Part shown: piece after piece, positions 47,297-55,782 of the stretch
How the letters are laid out: each line of letters begins with the position of its first letter
Position numbering within the stretch: the stretch's first letter is position 1
NCBI GenBank assembly: GCA_035503915.1
Contig: DATJSU010000037.1
Coordinates: forward strand, 186,001 to 250,000
DNA from: DATJMJ01 sp035503915
GTDB lineage: Bacteria; Actinomycetota; Acidimicrobiia; Acidimicrobiales; Palsa-688
Direction: 5' to 3'
Length of the DNA stretch: 64,000 nucleotides
Translations under genes and position numbers: made by a program
Notes under the pieces: generated by a model
Told to the model about the DNA's origin: nothing
The model's database searches: none
Seen by the model: only the letters and a program-made list of their open reading frames with translations

Positions 47297-49159
47297 CTAC
47301 CTGGTCGCGATTACGCCAGCGCGGCTACAGAAATAGGGCTGAAGAGCACCGACGGGAGTACCTATTCGCTGGCAGTGAGATTCGATCCACACCAAACGTG
47401 GGTCCCGGCTCGGCGCGGCCAAGACGAGGTGGAACTTTCGGGCCAGGATATCGGCCTTAATTTGCGCCAAACTGGGTGCCGGTATTGTCCCGCTGAAGCC
47501 ACCGATGGGGAGGGCTTCTTGCCCGCTCACCATGATGAAAACCGACGCCACGGCTGAGGTCTGCACTGCCAGTAAGTAGGGGGCGCCAAATTGGAGGCGG
47601 TCAAGGGCAGGAATGGTCGCGGCGACCAAACGCGGAGTCGCGATGAAAAGTTGGCGTAGCCCCTTGGCGGTGACAGCCGGCTCAAAGGGGGTGTCGAACG
47701 CGCCCCGGCCGTCGAGGACCAATTGGGCACATGCTACGGCGGGGATCGCGAGGATGGCCGCCGTGCCCATGGCAATGGCCGTTTGCAGCGCCACCAACCT
47801 CCGTCCGGGGCCCGTGGATGTGACCAACATCACCAGTGCTGCTAAGCCGAGAACTGCGGCCACGGGCCAGAGCCACGCGGGGACGGGCCCGGGAGCGGTC
47901 TGCGAAAGCCAGATGCTGTAACCGACAGAGCCGGCGACCACCAAAACGGCAATCAAGCGCGGCGGGCCCAAAGATGCCCGCAGCTGCGCGCTTCGCTCCT
48001 TCAGTTCCACAACGCCCCCGGCGAGGATTGCCGCGATAGGAGGAGAAAGTGCCGCTGTGTAATAGGCATTGATCGTTGACGTAACCGAGAAGACGACCAC
48101 CATCGTGGCCAACCACCCTGTCCAAAGAACGTAGAAGCGGCGCCGGCGGGTGAAAAGGCCTGTCGCGCCGACGGCCAGGGCAGCCGGTAGCAGCCAACCT
48201 GTGTCGCGCCCGAGCTCGCCCTGGAACAACCTGTCCCAACTGGGCGCAGGGCCTGTTGTCAGGGGGAGCTTCAAGCCCTGCCCGGCAAGAAGCTGGAGGG
48301 GCGTCTGCTGCCCGAAGCGGCCGAACCCGTTGTAAACAAAGACCTGGTCGAAGATCGAATCATGCGCGCTCCCATCGACATAGGGGCGGTTTGGACCTGG
48401 GACCACCGTCACGATCGTCATCCAGGCCAACGACAAGATGGCGGCAACCAACCCCCCGGCGACCAATTGCCGGGCCCGGCGCCCTGCGCCCGCACGCTCG
48501 CCCAGGAGGTAGGCCAAGCCGAAGGCGGGAAGGAGCATCCACGCTTCGATCATTTTTGTCTGGAAGGCGAGCCCGACCCATATACCCGCCATCACGACGT
48601 GCCGCGACCGGCCGGACATGAGGGCTGCGGTCAGGGAGTTGGCTGCCAAGACAAGCAAAAGTGTCATGGCTGTGTCCGAGATATTGCCCCGGTTGAGCGC
48701 CACCGTCGCCGGGCTGGCGGCGAGGACGACTGCGGCGAGGAGGCCAGCCTCAGGCCCCATAAGCCGTTCCACGGCGCGATAAAGCACGGCCACGGCGACG
48801 ACGCCCTCGAGCACTTGGGGCAACACCACCGACCAGGTGTGGAACCCGAGGATCCACACGAGCGCCGCCTGCACCCAGAACGCGCCCGGCAACTTGTCCA
48901 GTGTGATCGTCCCGGCAGGGTCGAAGCTCCCGAAGAAGAAGTTGTGCCAGCTCATGGACATGCTCCGCACAGCCGCCGCATAGTACGGCTCGAGGGGGTC
49001 GCGGTTGATCGCCCAGGCGTAGGAGAGCGCGGCGAGGCTGATGACGCCGGCCATGAGGGCCCTTACCCGGCGGGTGAGCCTCTCGGTCTCGCTCCCGCTC
49101 GCGACCACCTCGTCACGAGCAGCATCGCTTCCACCGGCTGGAGGAGCTAAGGCCGCCAT
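47297..49159 (-). CDS. Membrane glycosyltransferase, GT39/ArnT-PMT type
   Basis: 620 residues, about 10-12 hydrophobic segments. The N-terminal extracytoplasmic loop after the first helix contains 'EPYYAAAVRSMSMSWHNFFFG', followed by 'TLDKLPGAFWVQAALVW', matching the polyprenyl-phosphate-sugar mannosyltransferase family motif with its acidic catalytic residue. 'GNISDTAMTLLLVLAANSL' is the conserved second membrane motif. It transfers a sugar from a lipid carrier on the outer face of the membrane to protein or glycolipid. A large C-terminal outer domain follows. It is the last gene of the minus-strand cluster. Confidence 0.88.
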   Translation of the reverse strand: MAALAPPAGGSDAARDEVVASGSETERLTRRVRALMAGVISLAALSYAWAINRDPLEPYYAAAVRSMSMSWHNFFFGSFDPAGTITLDKLPGAFWVQAALVWILGFHTWSVVLPQVLEGVVAVAVLYRAVERLMGPEAGLLAAVVLAASPATVALNRGNISDTAMTLLLVLAANSLTAALMSGRSRHVVMAGIWVGLAFQTKMIEAWMLLPAFGLAYLLGERAGAGRRARQLVAGGLVAAILSLAWMTIVTVVPGPNRPYVDGSAHDSIFDQVFVYNGFGRFGQQTPLQLLAGQGLKLPLTTGPAPSWDRLFQGELGRDTGWLLPAALAVGATGLFTRRRRFYVLWTGWLATMVVVFSVTSTINAYYTAALSPPIAAILAGGVVELKERSAQLRASLGPPRLIAVLVVAGSVGYSIWLSQTAPGPVPAWLWPVAAVLGLAALVMLVTSTGPGRRLVALQTAIAMGTAAILAIPAVACAQLVLDGRGAFDTPFEPAVTAKGLRQLFIATPRLVAATIPALDRLQFGAPYLLAVQTSAVASVFIMVSGQEALPIGGFSGTIPAPSLAQIKADILARKFHLVLAAPSRDPRLVWIESHCQRIGTPVGALQPYFCSRAGVIATR

Positions 49160-49264
49160 ACCCCGAAAGCTATCGGGCGCTCACCAAAAAGGGGCTTGAG
49201 GGACACCGTCCGATGCTGCTGGCCGCCACAGGAGCTCAGGGGGCCCCGAACCGACAGGGCGGCA

Positions 49265-50539
49265 TTAGTGCCGCGGCTCCCACGCCGCCTCCTCACCGGC
49301 AATGTCCTGGAGCAGGTTGCCCAGGGTGAGGCCGAACTCGTAGCCGTGGTAGCCCCACGCCGGGCCGGTGCCGCCAAGGTTGCTCACTACTTTGAGGTTC
49401 ACGAGAGGCCGGGTGTGGCTACCCCCGGCCAGGCTCGTGACCTGGAGCCAGGTGGCCCCGTCACCTTGTTCACAGCGCGCCGAATAGAGGCCCGGGTAGG
49501 TGACCCAGGGTGTGGGGACCGGCTTTTTGAGCCCGAAATCGATGTAGGGGTCCGGCGCCACCTGGGTGAGCGTGAGGAAGTAAGGGCCGAGGTCGGCGGT
49601 GCCGCCGCTCAAGGCAGCCGGGTTGACACAGGCGACCTGTTGGCCGGCCTTAGTGCTCTGGCCGGACTGGAGGCTGACCCCCTGGCCGGGGCGGCCGAAG
49701 ACGGCGTCGGTGGGCGGTTGCGAAGGATAGGACGAAAAGGCGATGGCGCACCCCGTCGGGTTGCCCGAGGTGCACAAGGGGACCTTGGTGAAGGTGGCGC
49801 CGACCGTCTTGCCGGTAGGGACCTGGAGGTTGCCGCCGACGAGGACCGCCACGAGGAGGCGGTGCAGGACCGAGGGTTCGTGGTCCAACTCGGCTGAGAT
49901 GAGGTGGATGAGCACCGCCGAGCCCTGCGAGTCCCCGACCAGGACGAAAGGCTTGCCCTGGGTATGGGCGAGGAACCAGTCCCAGGCCGGGAGGACGCTC
50001 TGGTAGGCGACCTTGAAGGTCGAGCCCATGACCGCCTCGTCGCCGGCCAGGCCTTTCTCCACGCTTGTCCAGGTCTGGGAGCGGTAGGCAGGCTCCCAGA
50101 CGTCACAGACCCTGGACAGCGGGGCGGCCTGTTCGACCGCGGCGATCACGTCCAAGCGGGTAACCGCCAAGCCGGTATTGGCCGTCTTGGCCAGGCTGTC
50201 GGTCGGGTGGACGTAGAAGCAGTCGAACTTCGACGCCAGCGCCGAGAGCGGCCAGGTGGCCGGTTCCCGGGTGCCGGCCGGAGTGATCGCCGTGGCCGCG
50301 AGGCTGGACCCGCAGGGGTCGCCCGCCTGGCCTGGCCGGCACACCCAGACGAGGCCTGCGCCCTGGCTGGCCACTTGTCCCGGTACCTCGCTCGCTCCCG
50401 CGGGCGGGCTCGCCAAGGGCCAACCCACTGAGACGAGAGCCACGGCCAGGGCGCTCCGGAAGGCTCCTCCTAGGGGCCCGAACCGCGACCTGCTCGGGGT
50501 ACCCCGGGCCTCTGTTCGGCGAACTCTTTGCATACCCAT
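49265..50539 (-). CDS. Exported DUF3089-family alpha/beta-hydrolase-like protein
   Basis: 424 residues from ATG 50539, which has AGGAGGAAG at the right distance; upstream in-frame sequence is non-coding. The signal region 'SALAVALVSVGWPLASPPAGAS' ends in a plausible cleavage site. The nucleophile elbow 'VLVGDSQGSAVLIHLIS' gives G-x-S-x-G, and the DUF3089 hallmark 'FDCFYVHPTDS' is present. Likely a secreted esterase or lipase-like enzyme with unknown substrate. It lies between an ABC permease and the GT39 gene. Confidence 0.85.
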   Translation of the reverse strand: MGMQRVRRTEARGTPSRSRFGPLGGAFRSALAVALVSVGWPLASPPAGASEVPGQVASQGAGLVWVCRPGQAGDPCGSSLAATAITPAGTREPATWPLSALASKFDCFYVHPTDSLAKTANTGLAVTRLDVIAAVEQAAPLSRVCDVWEPAYRSQTWTSVEKGLAGDEAVMGSTFKVAYQSVLPAWDWFLAHTQGKPFVLVGDSQGSAVLIHLISAELDHEPSVLHRLLVAVLVGGNLQVPTGKTVGATFTKVPLCTSGNPTGCAIAFSSYPSQPPTDAVFGRPGQGVSLQSGQSTKAGQQVACVNPAALSGGTADLGPYFLTLTQVAPDPYIDFGLKKPVPTPWVTYPGLYSARCEQGDGATWLQVTSLAGGSHTRPLVNLKVVSNLGGTGPAWGYHGYEFGLTLGNLLQDIAGEEAAWEPRH

Positions 50540-50691
50540 GACAACTTCCTCCTTGTCTGTGAAGGCGGTCCTCCGTCGAGAGGGGCGCTTTGCTTCCTCG
50601 GGCTTCTGTAGTTGTTGCCGGCGCCGGCGCCGTGCACCCGGTGGCGGCCCGAGGTGCTGGCAACCCCGCAAGTTGAAGGCGCCCGTACTCG

Positions 50692-51423
50692 TCACGACCT
50701 CGTCACGAGGCGCTCGCGGTCGAACATGGCCGACGCGGCCCGCCAGCCCCGGCTGTCGACGACGACCAGGCCTGCGGCCAGGCCAAGGGCGACGGGCAGA
50801 TCCTGGGGAAGCAGGCCGAAAGCCATAAGCGCCGCCACCGCCACAGGTGGGAGGCTGGCGAAGGTCGCCAGCTGCTGGGCCACTCGCACGTCTCGTGAGC
50901 GGGCCGAGACGGCGATGCCGACCCAGACGGACCAGCTGGCTATGAGCGGTGTGAAAAGCGCCAGGGCGACCAGCAAGGGCGCCCTGAAGACGGCCGAGGG
51001 TACCCCTGGGTGGGCGAAGAGCGCCACGCAGGCCAACACGACGCCGAAGATGGCGTAGGAGATGGCAAGCGTCGGCACGAGGGCGGCGAACGCCTTGCCG
51101 AGGAGGAGCTCCTCGTTGCGGACCGGGGTGGTGAGCACGGGCTCGAGCGTCCCCTGCTCGCGCTCTCCCACCACGCAGTAGGCCGTGATGACGGCGGGGA
51201 CGATGGCCGGCACGAGCAACATGAAGAGCATGGACATGCCCACCTGGCTATTGAGCTGAGCGCTGGGCTGCCCCCCGGGCATCAACAGGATGCTGATGAG
51301 CGACCAGGACACGAAGACGGCCGGCAAGGCCGCCATGGTGAAGATCACGAAACGGTTGCGGCGGTAGTCCCTGGACTCCTTACGGGCGATGGCCCGCACG
51401 CGGCTCATGTCGATGTTGTTCAT
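50692..51423 (-). CDS. ABC-2 type transporter permease
   Basis: 243 residues with about six membrane helices. The cytoplasmic N-terminus 'RVRAIARKESRDYRRNRF' is the usual ABC-2 start, and 'EREQGTLEPVLTTPVRNEELLLGK' is the conserved loop between helices 2 and 3. The start overlaps the ATPase stop by 4 nt, so the two form one exporter, probably homodimeric in the permease. Substrate not deducible. A 152-nt gap separates it from the next gene. Confidence 0.9.
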   Translation of the reverse strand: MNNIDMSRVRAIARKESRDYRRNRFVIFTMAALPAVFVSWSLISILLMPGGQPSAQLNSQVGMSMLFMLLVPAIVPAVITAYCVVGEREQGTLEPVLTTPVRNEELLLGKAFAALVPTLAISYAIFGVVLACVALFAHPGVPSAVFRAPLLVALALFTPLIASWSVWVGIAVSARSRDVRVAQQLATFASLPPVAVAALMAFGLLPQDLPVALGLAAGLVVVDSRGWRAASAMFDRERLVTRS

Positions 51424-52421
51424 TTGTGCAATACCTCCACGTCTTGGTCCACGAACTGCATGTAGACGTCCTCCAGGGAGCGGCGCGACACCGAGATGGA
51501 CACGACGTCCGCGCCGGAACGCACCAGGGCACGGGCCACTTCGGGGGCAGCTGCTTTCGTGCCGGCCACCGACAGGAGGTAGCTGGAAGCGCCCTCGGCC
51601 TGCCAGCCCTCGACCGAGGTGAGAGGGCCGAATACGGCCTCGGGTGAAGGGAGGGGGGCCAGGGTTTCGACCGAGAGCTCCTTTTTGAAGAGCCTGTCCC
51701 GGAGCTCGTCGGGGCGCCCGACTGTGCGCAGTGTGGTGGAAAAGATGGCCACCCGGTCGCAGAGCCTCCCCGCCTCCTCCAGGCGGTGGGTGGTGAGGAA
51801 GACTGTCACTCCTCGCTTTCGGAGCCCGCTGATCAGCTCGTGGACCTCGTGGGTGGCCACGGGGTCGAGGCCCGAGGTCGGCTCGTCCAAGAAGACGACT
51901 TCGGGGTCGTTCAGCAGCGCCCGGGCTAGGGAGGCTCGCTGGCGTAGGCCCTTGGAGAGCGTGCCGCAGGGGTCCTTGGCCCGGCCCTCCATGTTGACCG
52001 ACTCGAGTGCTTGACCTATGCGCCGGCGCGGGTCAGCCAGCCCGTAGAGGCCGGCGAAGCACTCGAGGTTCTCGTACACGCTCAAGCGGAGGTAGAGCCC
52101 GGGCGAGTCGGGCACGACTGAGATGCGCTGGCGGATCTCGACGCCGTTGTCCGGGCTGAGGGGCAAGCCCGCTACCACCGCCGAGCCCGAGGAGGGGGCG
52201 ATGAGCGTGCCGAGCATGCGCACGGTGGTCGTCTTGCCCGCTCCGTTCGGACCGAGGAACCCGAACACCTCCCCTTTGGCCACGGCGAGCGAGAGGCTGT
52301 CGACTGCGGTGCGCTCCCCGAAACGCTTGGAGAGGCCCTGGGTCACGAGGGCCGGCTCCGATGAGGTGCCGCTGGGCGGCCTTGTCTCCTCGACAAGGTG
52401 CATGGTAAGTGTGCTGCTCAT
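51420..52421 (-). CDS. ABC transporter ATP-binding protein
   Basis: 333 residues. Walker A 'GPNGAGKTTTVRML', Q-loop region 'RISVVPDSPGLYLRLSV', signature 'LSKGLRQRASLARALL' (a variant of LSGGQ), Walker B 'VVFLDEPTSGLDPVA' and the H-loop 'FLTTHRLEEAGRL'. The C-terminal ~100 residues form a regulatory domain typical of ABC-2 exporters. Partner is the downstream permease. It follows the alpha/beta hydrolase by 18 nt. Confidence 0.93.
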   Translation of the reverse strand: MSSTLTMHLVEETRPPSGTSSEPALVTQGLSKRFGERTAVDSLSLAVAKGEVFGFLGPNGAGKTTTVRMLGTLIAPSSGSAVVAGLPLSPDNGVEIRQRISVVPDSPGLYLRLSVYENLECFAGLYGLADPRRRIGQALESVNMEGRAKDPCGTLSKGLRQRASLARALLNDPEVVFLDEPTSGLDPVATHEVHELISGLRKRGVTVFLTTHRLEEAGRLCDRVAIFSTTLRTVGRPDELRDRLFKKELSVETLAPLPSPEAVFGPLTSVEGWQAEGASSYLLSVAGTKAAAPEVARALVRSGADVVSISVSRRSLEDVYMQFVDQDVEVLHK

Positions 52422-52439
52422 TAGTGGCTCCTCCTTCCC

Positions 52440-54008
52440 CTAGCGCGTCCCGGCTTGGCTGAGGAACGAGCCGACCAACGCTGCGAAAGCGGTACCGTCC
52501 TGGAACAAGAACCCATGGCCGGCATCGGGGTAGAGCTTGAGCTTCGCCCCCGGGATCACCCGTGCCAGCAGGTGCGCGTTGGCTACGGGGTCGAGGCGGT
52601 CAGCGGTCCCGTCGGCGACGAGGGTCGGGACGGCGATCTTGGTGACCAGCCGGCCGGCCGGGTCGCCTCCCGCCCACCACCGGTCGAGCGCCTTGGACTG
52701 GGCGCTGTCGACGGCCTGGGGTGCTGGTGGCGCCTTGGGGTAGGCAGAGGTCGCCACTTCATAAGCAAGCTCCGCCCCGACCTGGTTGGCGGGGAAGAGG
52801 GCCGTGGGGTCGCTCTTCGCGTCCAGGATGCTCCGGGCGGGGAGCACCACGGCGCCGTTGCCCGGGTAGGGGGCGCAAAGGACCAGGGCGGCCACCTCGT
52901 TCGGGTGCAGGACTGCGAGGGCCTGGGCGACCGCGGTGCCCATCGACCAGCCCAGCACGTCGGCTCGCCCCAGGTGCAGGGCATTGATGAAGCTGGCGGT
53001 CTGGTCGGCCATGGCGTCGATCGTCAGCGGGGGGGCCAGGTCCTGGGTGGCCCCGATGCCGGCGTTGTCGAAGATGACCACCCGGTGGTGCTGGGCCAAG
53101 GCATTGACGAACTGAGGCTCCCAGCCCTCCATCGTCCCGCTCCAGCCGGCGATCATCACCAGTGCTGGGCCGGCCCCGATGGACCGGTAGGCGACCGTGC
53201 CGAGCGCGGTGCGTACGGTGTGAACCGGCTCGGAGGCGATCGATACCGAATCAGGGACGGGGGCCGTGGCGCCGGTGGCGGCCTTGGCCACCGCGGCCCG
53301 GGCGAAAGCGGCCACGGTGGGCGCCGCAAGTGGCCCCACGTCCAAATAGGACAGGTACCCGTAGTACTTAGCCGTCCGGAAGAGGATGAGGTCGACGTCG
53401 GAGCCGCCCTGGGAGCCGGCCACCCTGACCGTCCAGGCATAGGCCGACGAGGCGAGGCCGAGCCGCGCCAGCGCCAAGGGGCCCCCGGTGGCTACCGCCT
53501 TGGTGCCTTGGTACACAAAGGTCGCCACCCGGCAGCCGGCGAGGGTGGCGCCGAAGCCCTTCCAGGCTCTCTCGGCTTGCAGACCGCTCGCGAGTGACTC
53601 GTGCAGGCTCGGGAGGCCGGCACCCTCGCCGAAGCTGGCGCTGGCGTGGTTCGGCCCGAGCGGGCTCTTGGCCAGGCCCGGCCCGCTCAGCGCGCCCGAC
53701 GGGCTCATCACCGCCACCAGGGCCGCCCCGCATGCTGAGGTCGTGAGCTGGCCCTTTGCGCTCGTCGCCGGTGCCACCGACCACCCGTAGGGCAGGTCGG
53801 CGACCGACAGGAGGTGGCTCCGGAGAGTCGCGCTGAGGGTGGCTGCCTGGGCCGTGCTCCCTAGCCCTGCCGCCAGCAACGCGGCCACAGCCAGCCCAAC
53901 CCGTGCTAGGACGCCGGGGCGTCCTGGCCGAAGCGCTCGCCCTGTCCCGTGACCGCCCGCACGAGCGGGCCGGCCCCTCCAGGCACCTTCTTTGTGCTGC
54001 TTGCTCAT
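52440..54008 (-). CDS. Exported two-domain alpha/beta hydrolase
   Basis: 522 residues from an ATG with GGAGG 5 nt upstream. A basic N-terminus and 'VGLAVAALLAAGLGSTAQAA' form a signal peptide. Residues about 55-255 are a domain of unknown function resembling actinobacterial envelope sensor or lipoprotein domains. Residues about 265-520 are an alpha/beta hydrolase with 'VMIAGWSGTMEGWEPQF' (oxyanion region), nucleophile Ser in 'VLGWSMGTAVAQAL', an acid in 'VADGTADRLDPVA' and catalytic His in 'PDAGHGFLF'. It leads the ABC and DUF3089 genes and may process the exported substrate. Confidence 0.85.
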   Translation of the reverse strand: MSKQHKEGAWRGRPARAGGHGTGRALRPGRPGVLARVGLAVAALLAAGLGSTAQAATLSATLRSHLLSVADLPYGWSVAPATSAKGQLTTSACGAALVAVMSPSGALSGPGLAKSPLGPNHASASFGEGAGLPSLHESLASGLQAERAWKGFGATLAGCRVATFVYQGTKAVATGGPLALARLGLASSAYAWTVRVAGSQGGSDVDLILFRTAKYYGYLSYLDVGPLAAPTVAAFARAAVAKAATGATAPVPDSVSIASEPVHTVRTALGTVAYRSIGAGPALVMIAGWSGTMEGWEPQFVNALAQHHRVVIFDNAGIGATQDLAPPLTIDAMADQTASFINALHLGRADVLGWSMGTAVAQALAVLHPNEVAALVLCAPYPGNGAVVLPARSILDAKSDPTALFPANQVGAELAYEVATSAYPKAPPAPQAVDSAQSKALDRWWAGGDPAGRLVTKIAVPTLVADGTADRLDPVANAHLLARVIPGAKLKLYPDAGHGFLFQDGTAFAALVGSFLSQAGTR

Positions 54009-54258
54009 GGGGACCTCCTAGTCCATGCCGGCCGCACTGGCTAGCTCTATCATCTCAAAGTGATATCATATCGATCGCATGAGGTCAAGCCGCAACTTCG
54101 AAGAGCACTCCCGAACAGGGAAGAGCACTCCCGAACAGGTCGGTGGCTACCGGGAGCCGAGCGGCCGCAGGCTGACGGCGGAGCACCCCGGGGCCGGGGA
54201 TCTCAGGTACAAAGTGCCAGTGCCGGACGCCCAGCCCGAGAGCTGGCCGGGCCCTGAA
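54009..54258. promoter_or_regulatory. Intergenic region with inverted repeat and 20-bp tandem duplication
   Basis: Upstream of the hydrolase operon, TATCA-TCTCAAAG-TGATA (about 54049-54066) forms an inverted repeat overlapped by a second, GATAT-C-ATATC, a plausible operator. Further on, a 20-bp unit is duplicated perfectly in tandem at 54100-54119 and 54120-54139. No gene is supported across these 250 nt. Confidence 0.5.
54100..54139. repeat. Perfect tandem duplication, 2 x 20 bp
   Basis: The unit beginning GAAGAGCACTCCCGAACAGG occurs twice with no spacer. It lies in non-coding DNA between the RHH gene and the hydrolase operon. Probably a recent slippage product, or a duplicated protein-binding site. 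Confidence 0.85.
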
Positions 54259-54435
54259 CTACCTCTGCGCTGCTTGCTCAGCCGTTTCGCGGGCCCCCTT
54301 ATGGCGGCGCACCGCCTCGCGGAGCAACCACTCGACTTGGGCGTTGACCGAGCGCAGGTCGGTGGCGGCCCAGCGTTCGAGCTCGGCCCACAGCTCGGGG
54401 TCGATGCGCAGCAGGAACTGCTTGCGAGCCGTCAC
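54259..54435 (-). CDS. Ribbon-helix-helix (Arc-type) DNA-binding protein
   Basis: 58 residues from GTG 54435, seven bases after the SPFH stop, with GAGGG as ribosome site. 'KQFLLRIDPELWAELERWA' is the RHH beta-strand and first helix, and 'RSVNAQVEWLLREAVRRH' is the second. Such proteins dimerise through the strand and read the DNA major groove. Coupling to the SPFH gene suggests it controls that operon or belongs to the same response. Confidence 0.82.
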   Translation of the reverse strand: MTARKQFLLRIDPELWAELERWAATDLRSVNAQVEWLLREAVRRHKGARETAEQAAQR

Positions 54436-54442
54436 ACGGCCC

Positions 54443-55384
54443 TCACTGGTAGAGCGTGCCGGTGTTGACGATCGGGCTGACCTGGGACTCACCGCAGAGC
54501 ACCACCATCAGGTTGCTTACCATGGCGGCCTTTCTTTCTTCGTCGAGGTCGACGAGGTTCCTCTCGCTGAACATGTGCAGCGCCTGGTCGACCATGCCGA
54601 CAGCGCCCTGGACGATCTTCTGGCGGGCGGCGATGACAGCCTCGGCCTGCTGGCGGCGCAGCATGGCCTGGGCGATCTCGGGTGCGTAAGCGAGGTGCGT
54701 GAGGCGGGCCTCGTCGACGGCGACGCCCGCTTTGACCAGGCGCTGGCCGAGCTCGGCCTTGAGCGCGTCGGAGACCTGGTCGACGTTGCCGCGCAAGGTG
54801 AGCGTGCTCTCCTCTCCTTCGCCGTGGTCGTAGGGGTAAGAGGTGGCCAGGTGCCTGAGCGAGGTCTCGCTCTGCATGTCGACGTAAGCTTCGAAGTCGT
54901 CCACGTCGAAGATCGCCTGGGCCGTGTCGGCGACGTGCCAGACGACCACCGCAGCGATGTCGACCGGGTTGCCGGAGCGGTCGTTCACCTTTAGGCGTTC
55001 GCCGTTGAGGGTCCGGGCGCGCAGCGAGATCTTGTAGCGGGGCACACGCCGCGCCGCCTGGGCACTGCCCGGGTCGCGACGTCCGAGCGGGCGCGACCGC
55101 CTACCAGTGGAACCGTTGCTGAACAACGGGTTGCCCCATAAGAACCCGACCTGGCGCGTAGTGCCCTTGTAGCGCCCGAAGAGGATCAGCACCCTCGCCT
55201 CGTTGGGCTGCAAGGTGAAAAAGCCGAGCGAAGACAGCACCGCCAGGGCAATTGCGCCGAGCCCGGTCCAGACCTCCCAGCGGGCGCCGCGGGCGAGCAT
55301 CACCGAGCCGAAGACGTACAACGCGATGGTCAGGACCAGCACCGGCCAGCCCGGCCACACCCTTGCTTCTCGTTCTTTGCTCAT
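54443..55384 (-). CDS. SPFH/stomatin-family membrane protein with Arg-rich insertion
   Basis: 313 residues. Two N-terminal helices ('WPVLVLTIALYVFGSVMLA', 'LGAIALAVLSSLGFF') precede the SPFH domain: 'LQPNEARVLILFGRYKGTTR', 'LKVNDRSGNPVDIAAVVVWHV', 'VDDFEAYVDMQSETSLRH', and 'LGQRLVKAGVAVDEARLTHL'. A coiled-coil C-terminus follows. Compared with related proteins, about 20 residues rich in Arg and Gly are inserted after 'GNPLFSNG'. SPFH proteins scaffold membrane microdomains. It forms a unit with the RHH gene. Confidence 0.9.
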   Translation of the reverse strand: MSKEREARVWPGWPVLVLTIALYVFGSVMLARGARWEVWTGLGAIALAVLSSLGFFTLQPNEARVLILFGRYKGTTRQVGFLWGNPLFSNGSTGRRSRPLGRRDPGSAQAARRVPRYKISLRARTLNGERLKVNDRSGNPVDIAAVVVWHVADTAQAIFDVDDFEAYVDMQSETSLRHLATSYPYDHGEGEESTLTLRGNVDQVSDALKAELGQRLVKAGVAVDEARLTHLAYAPEIAQAMLRRQQAEAVIAARQKIVQGAVGMVDQALHMFSERNLVDLDEERKAAMVSNLMVVLCGESQVSPIVNTGTLYQ

Positions 55385-55578
55385 GCGAGCCTCCGTTGGT
55401 CCGTGCCAGCTCCGTGCCGGCTGTTCGTTATCTTAGCAGTAGCTTTATGATAGCATCCTGCGATGGGGCCGGGGAAGGGGCCAAGGGCCGTTTGCCGGCA
55501 GTGACCTTTGCCGACGCTCGATGAGCCCGGGGAGCCGGTACAGGCGCGCGCAGGCTGCCTACCAGGAAAAACCCGCCG
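55385..55578. promoter_or_regulatory. SPFH promoter region and spacer to tRNA-Thr
   Basis: 194 nt without a gene. A relatively AT-rich patch at about 55430-55462 contains TATC and GATA words arranged as in the 54.05-kb operator (TATCTTAG...TATGATA), suggesting shared control of the SPFH and hydrolase operons. Repeat quality here is lower than at 54.05 kb. Confidence 0.4.
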
Positions 55579-55649
55579 AGCCCGGGAAGAGAGTCGAACT
55601 CATATCGCCTGATTACAAGGCAGGTGCTCTGCCGTTGAGCTACCCGGGC
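55579..55649 (-). tRNA. tRNA-Thr (anticodon TGT)
   Basis: 71 nt, no encoded CCA. The acceptor stem GCCCGGG / CCCGGGC is perfect, the D stem GCTC/GAGC is perfect, the anticodon loop is CTTGTAA (anticodon TGT, reading ACA), and the T loop is TTCGACT. The discriminator is T. Two stem mismatches are seen: C31 opposite T39 at the base of the anticodon loop, and T50 opposite T64 in the T arm. All tertiary-contact positions I can check are conserved, so it may still function. No other tRNA adjoins it. Confidence 0.88.
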
Positions 55650-55782
55650 GAGGTACTGGTCTAGGCGGCACCTCTAAACCGCTTAATGAGGTTAGCCGTC
55701 GGGATCTCACCTGCCACCCTGAGACTGGCTCCCTGGGGTAGGTTCCTTGCCATGGGCCCGCGCGAGGTGGCAGGGTAGGCCC

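Noticed and set aside
49196..50431. Plus-strand frames opposite the DUF3089 gene
   Set aside because: The DUF3089 frame has a signal peptide, a G-x-S-x-G motif and a good ribosome site; the opposite frames have none of these.
54060..54257. Short plus-strand frames between the RHH gene and the hydrolase operon
   Set aside because: They run through the operator and the tandem duplication, lack a ribosome site and have no recognisable protein features.
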